Positions 46,901-57,624 of a stretch of 64,000 nucleotides of DNA are shown piece after piece. This DNA is from Annulohypoxylon bovei var. microspora (lineage: Eukaryota; Ascomycota; Sordariomycetes; Xylariales; Hypoxylaceae). Numbering within the stretch: the stretch's first letter is position 1; the number at the start of each line of letters is the position of its first letter. The DNA lies in the NCBI GenBank assembly GCA_022836615.1, contig MU405362.1, positions 1 through 64,000 on the forward strand, in the 5' to 3' direction. The notes below the pieces were generated by a model, which saw only the letters and a list, made by a program, of their open reading frames with translations, had not been told where the DNA came from and ran no database searches. Position numbers and translations under genes: made by a program.

Positions 46901-48389
46901 TGAAAACGCATATAAACTCCTTGAGACACAATTGAGAAACGCCAGGCATCTGTTAATCTTGGCCCCAATCCAGGACAAAACCAGGGACCAGGTTCGAGGA
47001 GGTGCCGCCAAGATTATTGCCCAGTTAAAGTGGTCCCGAACCGAAATTTGGAGACTCAAATGTCACCGCGACATCCTAGCTCTAGATCTCGAGGAAGAAA
47101 AAGAAGTCAATGGTGAATTGGAGGAGGAGGGGATAGAAACTAGCTCGTCCGCCGAAAGGCCCTTCTCTGCGGAGAAAGACTCGCGAACGAGTTCTCAGAA
47201 AGGTCAACAACCAAGTCCACGATCACCCGCTCCGCTTTCTCTGGCCAAGTCTTCCGGATCTGTAAGGCAGATAGACGGAGACTCGCCAGAAGTAGAAGAC
47301 TTTCAAACTCCACCAACTAGTGCTGCTGACCCATTATTCTACAACGGTCAACCTTCACGAGACGCACTCCCCGTCGGTTGCGACAACCTTGGCCTTAGGA
47401 AAACATCAGTCTCGAGCGTTGCCTCTTCATCTAAACTAGTTACTATGTCTACACCGCCTAGAAAAGCGTCAAGCCCTGCCATTGGACAGGATAGGGAGGC
47501 TATTGATGAACAAACTGAGGATGACGAGGGCGAGCGCCAAGTCCTTGAGCAGGCAGGTCTTTTCGAGATGGAGTCTGTTCGCTCATCTGGCCACAAGCGT
47601 AGTTCTTCCGGCAAAACTCACGATGATAGTCCCGATCGACCTAAGCGTACAACCGTCCCCGCATCAGACAAGGACGCGCTCGATCGAAGCAAGATGCGCC
47701 GCAGCCTCCAACGAACACTCAGGGATGGTGCGGGTCACTTGTCACATCACCGTAGCAGGAAAGGCAAGGACTCTGCATCAAGTGGCGGCATGTCAGACGA
47801 GACTGTTCGAGAAAATGAGGTACTAACTCGCGGCACCGGGAGCTTTACCGTACATGGTAAAAAGGCATCTGTTATCAATTTCGGCAGCGAACTGCAGAAC
47901 ATGTCAACCGACGAGCGTATAAGACAACGCAAACAATCATACCCAAGTGACGAGCATGGCCTAGTGTCGCCGACTAGTATTGACGATTTCCACTCTGTCC
48001 TCGGAGATGCGCGAGAGCGGGCGGATCGGCGGGGGTCAGGTGCTAGTGCTAGCACGGCAACCGCTCGGTCCTTCCGTGAGCTGCACCGGAAATACTCATC
48101 GTCGAGGGCTCACCGCCTCGTTTCGGGAGGCTTGACAGTTCCATCCGATGAGGATAGCGACGCGGCCGTCAGCTTTTCAGATGGTCGAAGGTCGCCCTTG
48201 CCGCCTTTGGATGATGAAGACGAAACACCGGATATGGACCCACCAACCCAAGCCCGGTTCTATACGCCGGAACCTCCTAGCTCTCCCGTCCAACACAAAG
48301 CACTAGAAGCGAGAGAGGGAGATGACGAAGATGCCACTCAGGAGATTGAGCGGCTGCCCAGCCCCGTGATTCAAACTGTCAGCGCGTAG
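43990..48389 (+). CDS. Sec7-PH ARF guanine-nucleotide exchange factor (Syt1-like)
   Basis: Two exons, 43990-44410 and 44500-48389, joined across an 89-nt intron, give 1436 residues. The first ~460 residues are Ser/Pro-rich and disordered. The Sec7 domain (~463-618) shows ELPKETQQIDRCLQAFANRY with the catalytic 'glutamic finger' Glu528, then YFIAFSLLILHTDVFN. A PH domain follows (~728-865; VGMLWRKDP..., ending DWLAKLNYAAAF). A coiled-coil segment (~910-1000) and ~400 residues of disordered tail complete the protein. Role by family: nucleotide exchange on ARF/ARL GTPases at Golgi or plasma membrane, with PH-mediated membrane binding. The architecture and length match yeast Syt1 and its filamentous-fungal relatives. 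The partner GTPase is not deducible. Confidence 0.9.
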
Positions 48390-48920
48390 TATTTACAGCT
48401 GGTCATAGACCAGGATGTTGTAGCAATCGGTTCGGTTGTGAGGGAATGGATTTGTAGCCACCATCGCGTAGGAGTTCTTAGAGGTCGGGTCGGCAGGCAA
48501 ACTGGAAAGGCACTCGAATTACAAGCACTCAAAAGAGATGACACAACAACATCATAACATAATATGTACTGGTAGAAAAGGGCGTCAGTGCTCGAAGAGG
48601 AAAAGATGCTTCAGAACAGCCTGCCGGCATTAGGTACTTCTTTGGGAAGTCCTAGGGGGAGTCTAAGCGTCGCGGTATTGCTGTATATACGTGGGGACCT
48701 TTTAACAGCACTCATTTATGTCTAGATTCATGTGTCGTATTCATACGTTTCATCGTAATGTGATGAATTAGTCCACCTTGACATAAATACCTATTTATGT
48801 CGCTCTGATGCCCCGAATGACGTGCGTTGGAATGCTCTACCAAAACCCAAGCCCGTTTACATCGGCCATTAGACCTTTTCTCCCGAAGAACTCTTAGATT
48901 TTTTCAATACCCTCTCACCC
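48390..48920. other. Convergent intergenic region
   Basis: 3' ends of the Sec7-PH gene and SRP72. No gene or structured repeat is seen. Confidence 0.6.
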
Positions 48921-50933
48921 CTATTTCTTGCCTTTCTTCTTCTTCTTCCCTCCCTGCACACCTGGCGCCTTTTCTACCTTGACAGCACCAGCACCGCCCA
49001 CGAGCTCCAACGTCTCTTCCTCCCTAACAACACCACCCTGAGTGATTTCTTGGGCCCGCTTTCTACCCTTCTTCCCCTTTGGCCTATATGTACTGCGGTC
49101 GCGAAGAGGAAGCCATCGTTCTGGGTCAGGCTGCTTGCCCTCTTCGTAGTTCTTAGGCAAACGCGGCTTCCGGCGGCGCTTTGCAGACTTTTCGGGTTCG
49201 TGCTCTGCATGCCTCTTTTTACTCACAGGTACGGAAGTCGTCACTGAAGCGACCCCAGCACTGATAAGCTCCTGAACGTTGGTCCCGGCAGTAAGCCTTT
49301 CTACGGGCGTAATGCTCTGGAGATATGGCTCGATTTTAGCGTAGTCGTCGTTCGCAAATGAGGCCACGAGTCCGGCGACTGCGATTGGGTCCTTTTCGGA
49401 CCTGGCCACCAGCGCTTCGAATGTTTCTCCGGCCGAGGCGATATCTTCGTGGCTAGAGGACCTGAGAAGCTCTACACCAGCTTCTCGTAGGAGCGATGCG
49501 GCGGACTCTTTCGATTTGGAGCGCCAGTACGTGGAGGCCTTTGCTAATTCGGCGCGAACGGAATTCTGCCGCCCTTGGAGTCGATACAGCGCCACAGTCG
49601 CGGCGACAAGTCCGGGGGCGAACCGCACGTCTCCGTAATCGGGAGTCGATACCGCTTCAAGGCGCTTCAGGAAAGCATCTAGAAGGCTCAGTGCCGGTCC
49701 AGGCTGGTTGATCTGCACGTAGAGCTGGATGATAGTTAATAGAAGCCCAATATCAGTCGGGCGTTTTTCGAGAAGGGGTAGGATTTCCTTCAGAGCCTCT
49801 GTACCAGTCCGCATACGGGTACGGGCTGCAGCGCTGATGACACCAAGGTTTGCGGTTTCCACAGATGCCGTAGGAGATGGACTCTCTAGAATTAATTTCG
49901 AGGTAGAAGACTCGATGCCATCGAACTTTTGCGCTTGTAGATCTAAAGCGTATCTATTACGCCTCAGTACAGACGCTTGATAATCGAAAAGTTTGTCACT
50001 GCCGGATAACTCTGTGGTTGACTGGAGGAGACGTTGGGTAAGGAAAGGATTCCTTCCCACGACGCCGATCGCAACCTGGTTGTTCTGCGCAACAGCTCTC
50101 GTTGGCGCCTCCGGAATCCTAGGTGGTGTTAGCATGTGTCCATCAATCAAGAACGGCAATTTTTCTCACTCGGATGGCACTATGGATTTATGCAGAGCCA
50201 CCGCCTCTGCCTCCTTACCTAACCTCGTCAGAACGTAGGCTTGTTGGACAATGATAGGCAGGAGCTCGGCTTTCTTCTCGTCGGCAGATAAATCCTCGCT
50301 GGCCTCACAGAGATTTTGCGCACGCTTGAGGAAGACAGATGCGCGAGTCAAGTCGCCTCTCGCGATGCAGGTGCAAGCAGCGTTATAGGCGGTTTCGAAA
50401 GCTTCGAGATGATCACGCGACGGCTGTCTTTCCTGTTCGTCCAGAATATGACCGAGGCCGTTCCACTCGAGCTGGGCGCTCGTAGCTAGGAAGTTTATGT
50501 TCAGATCATTTTCCTCGCTAGCTAATCCACCCGGTCCTTGAGAGAGGTGGCGATAGGCGTCGGCGGCATCTGAGAACTTCTCGGCCCGGTACGCGATCTG
50601 AGCGGCGAGATGGCGGAAGGCGCGAGATGACTTGGAATCACCCGAAGCTGTTTCAAGAGCTTTCTCCGCATCCTCGAGCTGACCGGATTTGTAAAGCGCA
50701 TACGATTTCTCGAAGACACATTCCTTCTCCAAGCTATCCCCGCCTTCCGCTATGGCTCGGAGGGAGTCGTCGAAACGGTCTAGTTTTAGAAGGGCGACGA
50801 CACGGGTGCGCTGGGCATCTATGTCTCGTTTAGAGGCCTTGATGGCGGCGTTGGCAGCTTTCAATATCTCGTCGTGGTCTTGGATAGTCGAAGCCCGCAG
50901 GAGTGATGTGAGAGCGGCAGCGGGATTCGCCAT
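48921..50933 (-). CDS. SRP72: Signal recognition particle subunit SRP72
   Basis: Two exons, 50933-50170 and 50118-48921, with a 51-nt intron (GTGAGA donor, GCTAAC branch point), give 653 residues, close to the yeast protein. The N-terminal ~500 residues are TPR-like helices (DRFDDSLRAIAEGGDSLEKECVFEKSYALYKSGQLEDAEKAL...). The C-terminal basic region has the SRP72 RNA-binding signature PKNYEEGKQPDPERWLPLRDRS followed by YRPKGKKGRK. It ends in a poly-lysine tail. Role: binds SRP68 and 7S RNA in the particle that targets ribosomes to the ER. The motif is unmistakable for SRP72. Confidence 0.94.
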
Positions 50934-51978
50934 GGCTGAGGAGAGAAAAGCCTAAGCCTATAACGATTACGACTAGAAATCAAACATGTGTGAGTAAGGC
51001 TCGAATTCCCCAGCTTGCGATGAGAAAGATGGAATGATTGCACGTTAGGTAAGTAATTATTTGAAGTCTTGCTATGCAGTTTTGGTGGTGGTGGGGTTGT
51101 CGTCTGCTACTCCAAGTACTATGTACCCGTATTACCTAAGGAAATTTCACCTATTAACGAAGGTAATTTTGTGGGATGGGAAAATATCCGCTTGAGCTAA
51201 GGTTTTTTTAACTTTTGTATATCTTATCTTATCAAAGCATGAAGGCCACTGCCGTACATGCCTAGTAGTGGGCAACCTTTCAACGTCAACTCCTTGATAT
51301 CTTAATCAGATAAAGCTTCATATTATAGAATACTTGGCTGACGCCCCATACCCCCCTTTTATATGACAGCCTTGGAAGTCCATTTGTACTTAGAGCTTCG
51401 AGAGTGTCTACTACCCAACTTACTATATCTAAAGAGATGGACGTCCGGGTTATGCTACCTAGGTAGGTAGCTGGATACCTTGTAAGGCCCAAACGGGTTC
51501 TCAATCTGCTCGAAGCGCTTATTGGGCCTAGATCTATACCGATGCTTCAAAATGACGTTGCTCAAACTGGCTCATTTCGGCCTGTCATCTCTTAGACTTA
51601 CTCCCATTTACCATGTCCTTGTACTCTCAACAACAATCAACGTCGGGCTACCTTACCGTCATGGGGGGGTATAATTTTGCGGTAACTATTCGGCTCATTA
51701 TTTTAAACGGTATATATACCGCTAAATGCAACAAACGGTTCGAAATTTGAACCGTTCGATCGTTGATTGGTTCAAAATTCGAGCTGTATCAATACGGCTC
51801 AAAATTCGAACGTTTAAACAATACAAAGCGCTTACTCGATTGAGCCGAATATTTCCCGTTCAAGTCATATGTGCGGCTCATATACCGCTCAATGAGGTTT
51901 GAACGGTTCAATTTTTTTAAGTGGTTCAATTTTTTGAACCACTCAAATGTTAAACCGTTTAATGCAATAAGGCACGTG

Positions 51979-52040
51979 CGTACCCCGATTTTAAGGTACG
52001 TACCCCGCCTTTAAGGTACGTACCTACTACTTTTAAGGTA
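51979..52040. repeat. Three tandem 20-22-bp units
   Basis: Units at 51979-51998, 51999-52018 and 52019-52040, each starting CGTACC and ending TTTAAGGTA. They are 20, 20 and 22 bases long, the third being the most diverged. They lie in the centre of the repeat complex. Confidence 0.85.
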
Positions 52041-52103
52041 AGTCATATACTAAAATAAAACCTTATGCACCTACGCGTAATGTAACCGCATCTAATCCCT
52101 TCG

Positions 52104-52170
52104 TAGCTTAATGGGAATGCGACCGTAGCTCATCTAACCAATTAAATTCGTAAAGTCCGTGATTCGAGTA
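52104..52170 (+). other. tRNA-like promoter boxes, possible SINE relic
   Basis: TAGCTTAATGG at 52104-52114 fits the tRNA A box. GTGATTCGAGTA at 52159-52170 is a weak B-box match. No acceptor stem or anticodon arm could be folded, so this is not a functional tRNA. A degenerate tRNA-derived SINE head is one possibility. Confidence 0.25.
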
Positions 52171-52216
52171 AGAAAAAGAAATATAAACTGTGTATTTGAA
52201 CTGTGTAATTGTAAGC

Positions 52217-52263
52217 TTCTAAGTACAGCTCCCATACGATTAGTATGGGAAATGTACTTAGAA
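52217..52263. repeat. Two-tier inverted repeat (hairpin)
   Basis: An outer 10-bp stem (52217-52226 with 52254-52263, TTCTAAGTAC) and an inner 7-bp stem (52231-52237 with 52243-52249, CCCATAC) are separated by a symmetric 4/4 internal loop. The inner stem closes a 5-base loop. Both stems pair perfectly. It is followed by a T-rich tract. Confidence 0.8.
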
Positions 52264-55200
52264 ATGATTTTTTTCTTTTCTTTTTATATGTGGGACGATT
52301 GAACCGTTTAAATGCATGAGCTGTTCGAAATTTGAACCGTTCAGCAATTTTGAACCACTCGAAATGATTGAGCCGTACATATACCGCTCAATCAGGTTAG
52401 GACGGTTTAAATTTAGAACCATTCATCCAATAAGAACGAATTAAAAATGAATACCGTTCAATATCAATTAAACTGTTCAACCAATTAAAACGTTGCGATT
52501 TTTCGCGCTCGAGCTTTTCCATTCATTTTTTTGAACCGTTCAAATTTGGAGCCGTATATGTGCCGTATATATACGGTTCACGGAATACCCATTAAGACGC
52601 TAAGGTACTTTCGCTACCTAGTAGTCTATGAGATGATCTTTCTAGTAGCCTCACTCTAGAATGTGTGGGGTTCTCGAACTATTTAGCTCTTGTTTTTCTA
52701 AAGTTTGATAGCATTAGACGATGATATTCAACTTCGCAACCAACTACTAAGACATTGGGTCTTCGGTCTTTGTCATACCTACTTGGTGGATAGGTATTCG
52801 GGATGTTCAGTCTCATCTTTTACACTTGATATGCCTCACCGATGATGATCTCGAAATGAGCACGTGGGTGTTAGTGTGTAGATATCTCGTCAACTTTTCC
52901 GGGACGGGAGCTAGGTATCCATTGTAACGTTAGGTAATCGAGTAGATCTTATAAATCTCGGCAACGTGATCCGAGTTGGCAGGCTGGTAGGAGATCGGAA
53001 GGTGAAACGTGCTTAGGTATGTAGCTTATCCAAAGGTCGAGAAAAAGTATGTAAGAGAATGAATATTTCGAACATGAATCCAACCAATCCTCACTGAAAC
53101 CAAAAAAATTGCCGCCTGAGCCAGGCGAGGTGAGCAGGATATTAATAAATAGATCAAAAAGACGAAGCGCTTGCAGACCACCCGCCCGCACACTTGGGCA
53201 TACAGATCCATCCCTGCCGAACTAGAACATTGAACGCCCTCGGCGTGGGGGGCACCAGGGCATCTTGCATGGTTGATAACCGCTATGCACAGAATACCTA
53301 GGTACCTACATACATGCTAATATTTATATTACCCACACTTTATGTATGAGGTTGCTGAGTGCGTGCGCAATCATACCGTACATACATATGTAGCCTGTAG
53401 ACTAGGTAGGTATTCTGATGTCGGGTATAAGTCTGTTGATGGCTGCTTGTTGTTTCCCGTAAGTATCACGATGCAAGTAATATCATTGATACCTACTTGT
53501 GTATCTACAACATTGAATTGGATATATGAGGTAGATACCTGGGAACTTCAATGTTCTCAGGAGCAAGGAGGCATTTTAAGGTTTATGGTCCAGGTCCTAC
53601 ATTTAGCTGGAGGTACTAATCAACGATTGAGACATTCATGTTATTACGCAACGGATTCGATGTATTAGTCTATTTATTGCATCATCCCTTCACCCCTTCA
53701 TCCCTCTTCGTTCGCCTTGCAGTACCCATATTAACCTAGGTAGTACATTATTATACCTAATGATGCTTCCTTTTTACCAGCCCCAAGCGGGTAGACTCGT
53801 GGTATCGCACAGGTTTTGATGCTGACGTTAGGTAGTCTCAACATCGTCTATGTAGCTCCTGACACGTTTAGGATCTTTCACCCCGATCTCTTTTACTCAC
53901 TTTCAGTCTAGGAACTAGGGCTACTAGGGTAACGGTCGCTTGGGTCGGTTAGATACCCGCCAGTTCAAGTTAACAAGGCCGCTTTCACATACCCAAGTCG
54001 TTGCGTATTACGCAGGTCGATGCACGCCATAAGTAACGCAGGCAAGCTACACAAGACGACCCAGATGGGGTATTCCGTATAGAATATTATCATATCAATC
54101 TTTACAGATAAAACTTACATCAAACTCGAAAACCAAAAGATACGCAGTCACGCAGTCCTTTAGACACCCACAGACATTCACACCGGCGATGATTACGTAC
54201 TCACCGGTCAATATTCATCACTTCTCACTTTATGCCTTTATACCTTTATGGCTGCGTTTCTAATGACAGAGCCCTCTTCTGCGTTAGGTAAGGTAGTATA
54301 CACTAGTAAGACGACATCGAAATGTTGTAAGGTATGGGTTGCGGTCGCATTTGGATATACTATGTACTAGAAGAGGTGTGGGGGGAAAGGCCAGATGGGA
54401 ACAGCCGGTCCAATCAAAGATGCCCAGATATTCTCGTCCTACCCGTGTCTCCTTATCGGTTCCCACCCGCCCAAAAAAAAAAAAAAAAGAAGAGAGAGAG
54501 AGAAAAGAGGCCAGCAGCAAAAGACGAACCCCCACAGAGCAAGTTGTTATCCCAAAGACCCCAAGAACGCATCCCGCCCCCGTTCGACCTCCATACATCC
54601 ATGCTTCCAGTAGCAGACCTCACGCTGCTGAATCACCAATGACTCTCTGCAGGGATTATGATCAAATCTCTGATGATTGATTAAAGTCGCAACAAGGAAA
54701 TGCGGGCCATCTTGAACTCTTTACTTATAGCAGCACATGTCAAAATTTCTACCAGACAGCCAGATAGGTATCTCTATTATATACCTACCTACCCATATAC
54801 CAAGGTACATACATACATACATACATGCATCAATGCATCCCAGGAAACTACACGCATACATAGGGGTTACCACTATGTGTTAGGTACCTCCTACTATGTG
54901 CCTCCCCTGTCGCTGTCGCTAGTGCTCCTTCCTCCCGCGCTCTCTCCCTCTTTTCTTTCCCTCCACGAGGAAACTCTCTTTTCCCACATATACCTACATA
55001 CATATAGTGACCCAGTTACCTATATCCCAAAGCTAACGCAAATATTTTTGTCTTCCGATTCGGGCCTACTCGGCCTCTCATAACTGGCAAGACTCTCATC
55101 ACTCTACTACGGTTGATTCTGTTCTTGTCTGTTCTTGTGTCTATGTCAGATTCTCAATAGATAAATTATTGTTGTTGTTTTATCTGGTCGTATCTAGTCG

Positions 55201-55836
55201 TATCTGGTTGTATCTGGGCTACCATCCATCTAATAAAGATAAAGGAGAATAAGAACAAGGGACTGGCGATCCGAACTGTGCCGGACCCTCGACCCTCTCG
55301 GCCCTCGAGATCCTTGCTTGCGCGCGCACGCGGTATCTTGATATCTCGACCCATTCTAGCCTATCGGTTTATCTGCAGCGGATCCCGTTCGAACACATCC
55401 GTCCACGCATTTCTGTTACAGTTGGCCCAAGTACTCCCTCTTGTCTGTCTGGTGTTTTTTTTTTTGCATCAAGTCGTTATTATCCATTAGGCGCATCTCT
55501 CTTTCCCCGGTGATCCAATACACGTCCTGTACTTGTTATCTGCCATCAGTAGCGCGCCCACGCTCGTCGCTACGCATTATACCAAAACTGCAACTTTCGT
55601 TACACCCAGGGACCTACCTACATCGGCCTCCACTGGTTACTAGCCCGGCTTCTGGCCTCGAGCGCCGCGGGTAGCTTGATAACAGATTGTGGGACCCGGT
55701 CTCATCCATCAGCCTACACCACCAAGGTCGCCTCCTTTATTATATGGCCCTCGGGATCCCCTCTTACTTCCCTTCTCATCACTCCATTATCCCCTGAGCT
55801 AAGGAAAACGAGAGCCGCGTTTCCCCACGCTCGTGA

Positions 55837-55870
55837 GAAGAAGAAGAAGAAGAAGAAGAAGAAGAAGAAA
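55837..55870. repeat. AAG/GAA trinucleotide microsatellite
   Basis: About eleven uninterrupted AAG units ending in an A-run, 260 bases upstream of the ATG at 56128. It is probably in the leader or promoter of that gene. Confidence 0.9.
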
Positions 55871-56127
55871 AAAATCAATCTCGCCCACTGAAAGTCTGGT
55901 GTATGGGTGCCTCGCAAGTCGTTCCATGGACCAAGTAAACCCCTCTAACCAGCTCTTGTATTTCGCGCGTTACATTCGATAACATTAATTGACCTCGGCG
56001 TATCCTGCTACTCGTACTCAACATAACGCCGGGTCCCCGCGCTCGGGTGGCCCCAAGGCGAGGCCTCATATTCTGAAGGCGTCCTTTAGTTCTTGGATCT
56101 GGTTCATCGCAAGCTCAACCAACAGAC

Positions 56128-57624
56128 ATGTCTATGCCGTCGTCGCGGTCCCCACAGGTTGAGCCTGTCGCTTCTAAACAGCACGTCGACGAGAACAAGC
56201 TTCCTAGTGGCCAATGCCGGTACATTCTGCTAAACCCGGAGATCAAGGGGCAACGTTGCGCCTGTGTCGGCTTTCACTTCAACCGGTCCCTACCAGGCGT
56301 CACTTGTGATTGCGGTCATCTCTCATGTTACCACATCCAGTCAGCTGAACCGCCCCCGGATAAAAGTGAGGTTGACACGCTTCGACGACGCATCCAGCTA
56401 CTCGAAGAGCAGCTAGATCGAGAGAATGACGGGGGTCTCGGCAGCGCATTGGGCACCGTAGTCCGGCGCCTAGGAGACTTAGAGGAGCAGGTTGAGAAGA
56501 ATAGGGATGAGACAAATCTGGAAGTGAAAGGTTGCTACAGAAATGTCGATCGCATGTGGCAATCTGTCACCCAGCTCGAAAAGCAACAAGCCGGATACGA
56601 GGACCGCCTTCTTATTTTTGATGAACGCCTGGACGGCCATGACGACACCCTGCATGGCCTAGGCGACAGGCTAATGGAGTTTGATGAAGCATCCATGGTG
56701 CTCGAAGACCGTGTAGATGCGTTGGAGGATTATGAAAGCACCGGTATTCCTTTCCGTCAGCGCAGGCGAAGGTCCACGTCAAGCTCGGAAGACTCAAAAA
56801 ATGGCAAGCGGGCTGTGGCACGGCGATGCCGTCCTCTGGACCACCGCGATAATAGTGCTGCAGCGCATTCCGCATCGACACCGGTCTCAGACTCTCGTTG
56901 CGAGGTGCCTAGAATTGGCCCGATCGAGGTGACAGGATCATGGACTGTGCATGTCTCACTTCTCCCAACGGCGTCCCAACCATTCCCCTTCGAGAAGGAC
57001 ACAAACGCGTACAAAAGGTGCCTATCTCGGGGGCTTCATCAGATGATTGCCGTTGGGGGAACAGACGGCGAGTCCTTCGCGAAGGCCGTCACTAAGGCTT
57101 TCGGCAGCCTCCTTCGAGGTAGAGATTGGGTTCCGCTGCAAGCTCGACTCTGTGACGCCGCAACGCTGCAGGGCCTTCCGATGCTGCGATCACTAGATCC
57201 AGCTCTAATCGGCACGAACTATGATCTCGACTTTCTACGTAAATATTGTGCCGTGTGCTTACCAAATGGCAAGGTAGAATCCATGTACATTGCCATGTTG
57301 TCAGATACGTTTTCGTGGCAGTTTTTGAGGAGGTCGCCGTGTCATCTTGAAGGTCTCGAGGAATGTTGGGCTTACGATCATCTGCTCGACCTGAACGATA
57401 ACTTTGAATATTACAACAGCGACGTGGGGGATGGGCGGTCCGCCGGGGAGATTGTACCACCTTTGCCGTCTTTGAAACGTCCGGCATCAGAGATGTCGCG
57501 GACGCCGAGCTTGAGTTCGACCTCAGCAAATGAAGGAAATGACAACTCGCGGCAAAAACTGCCACGAACAACTTGTATTCAAGCAGCTATGGAACTTCGT
57601 AGACGAGGAGTAGAGACGGTTTAG
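56128..57624 (+). CDS. Unknown protein with Cys/His-rich N-terminal cluster and coiled coil
   Basis: A single exon of 498 residues from the ATG at 56128. Residues ~30-70 contain a compact set of six cysteines and two histidines (CRYI...RCACVGFHFN, CDCGHLSCYH). This looks like a small zinc-binding or SWIM-like fold (inference). A long coiled coil (~80-200) follows, with leucine heptads (LRRRIQLLEEQLDRE, LEDRVDALEDY). A basic linker (RQRRRRST, KRAVARRCR) and a globular-looking domain (~265-430; LRKYCAVCLPNGKVESMYIAML, WAYDHLLDLNDNF) complete it. No known family is recognised. The basic patch suggests nuclear location, but no DNA-binding motif is evident. Confidence 0.8.
   Translation: MSMPSSRSPQVEPVASKQHVDENKLPSGQCRYILLNPEIKGQRCACVGFHFNRSLPGVTCDCGHLSCYHIQSAEPPPDKSEVDTLRRRIQLLEEQLDRENDGGLGSALGTVVRRLGDLEEQVEKNRDETNLEVKGCYRNVDRMWQSVTQLEKQQAGYEDRLLIFDERLDGHDDTLHGLGDRLMEFDEASMVLEDRVDALEDYESTGIPFRQRRRRSTSSSEDSKNGKRAVARRCRPLDHRDNSAAAHSASTPVSDSRCEVPRIGPIEVTGSWTVHVSLLPTASQPFPFEKDTNAYKRCLSRGLHQMIAVGGTDGESFAKAVTKAFGSLLRGRDWVPLQARLCDAATLQGLPMLRSLDPALIGTNYDLDFLRKYCAVCLPNGKVESMYIAMLSDTFSWQFLRRSPCHLEGLEECWAYDHLLDLNDNFEYYNSDVGDGRSAGEIVPPLPSLKRPASEMSRTPSLSSTSANEGNDNSRQKLPRTTCIQAAMELRRRGVETV

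Larger units (their letters stand above)
51700..52590. repeat. Palindrome-rich diverged repeat complex
   Basis: About 0.9 kb with six exact copies of GAACCGTT or its complement and many near-copies. It includes two 14-bp TATA palindromes (51708-51721 and 52563-52576) and two copies of an identical 20-mer at 51738-51757 and 52323-52342. A second pair of related segments (CATATACCGCTCAAT followed by G or C and AGGTT) lies near 51882 and 52378. The complex thus looks like two diverged copies of one unit around a central part that holds the 20-bp tandem repeats, a tRNA-like segment and a hairpin. No coding capacity. Confidence 0.75.
50934..56127. other. Gene-poor region (5.2 kb)
   Basis: No supportable gene. 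The first ~250 bases are the SRP72 promoter. From 51.7 to 52.6 kb there is a palindrome-rich repeat complex. TACCTAGGTA palindromes occur at 51456-51465 and 53295-53304. From 54.3 kb onward the sequence holds microsatellites (A-run/GA at 54475-54505, TACA repeats near 54810-54825, AAG repeats near 55837-55870) and pyrimidine-rich tracts, probably the promoter and long leader of the gene at 56128. Confidence 0.6.

Noticed and set aside
53342..53668. 108-codon plus-strand frame in the 5-kb gene desert
   Set aside because: No domains, random-looking composition, and no splice partners.
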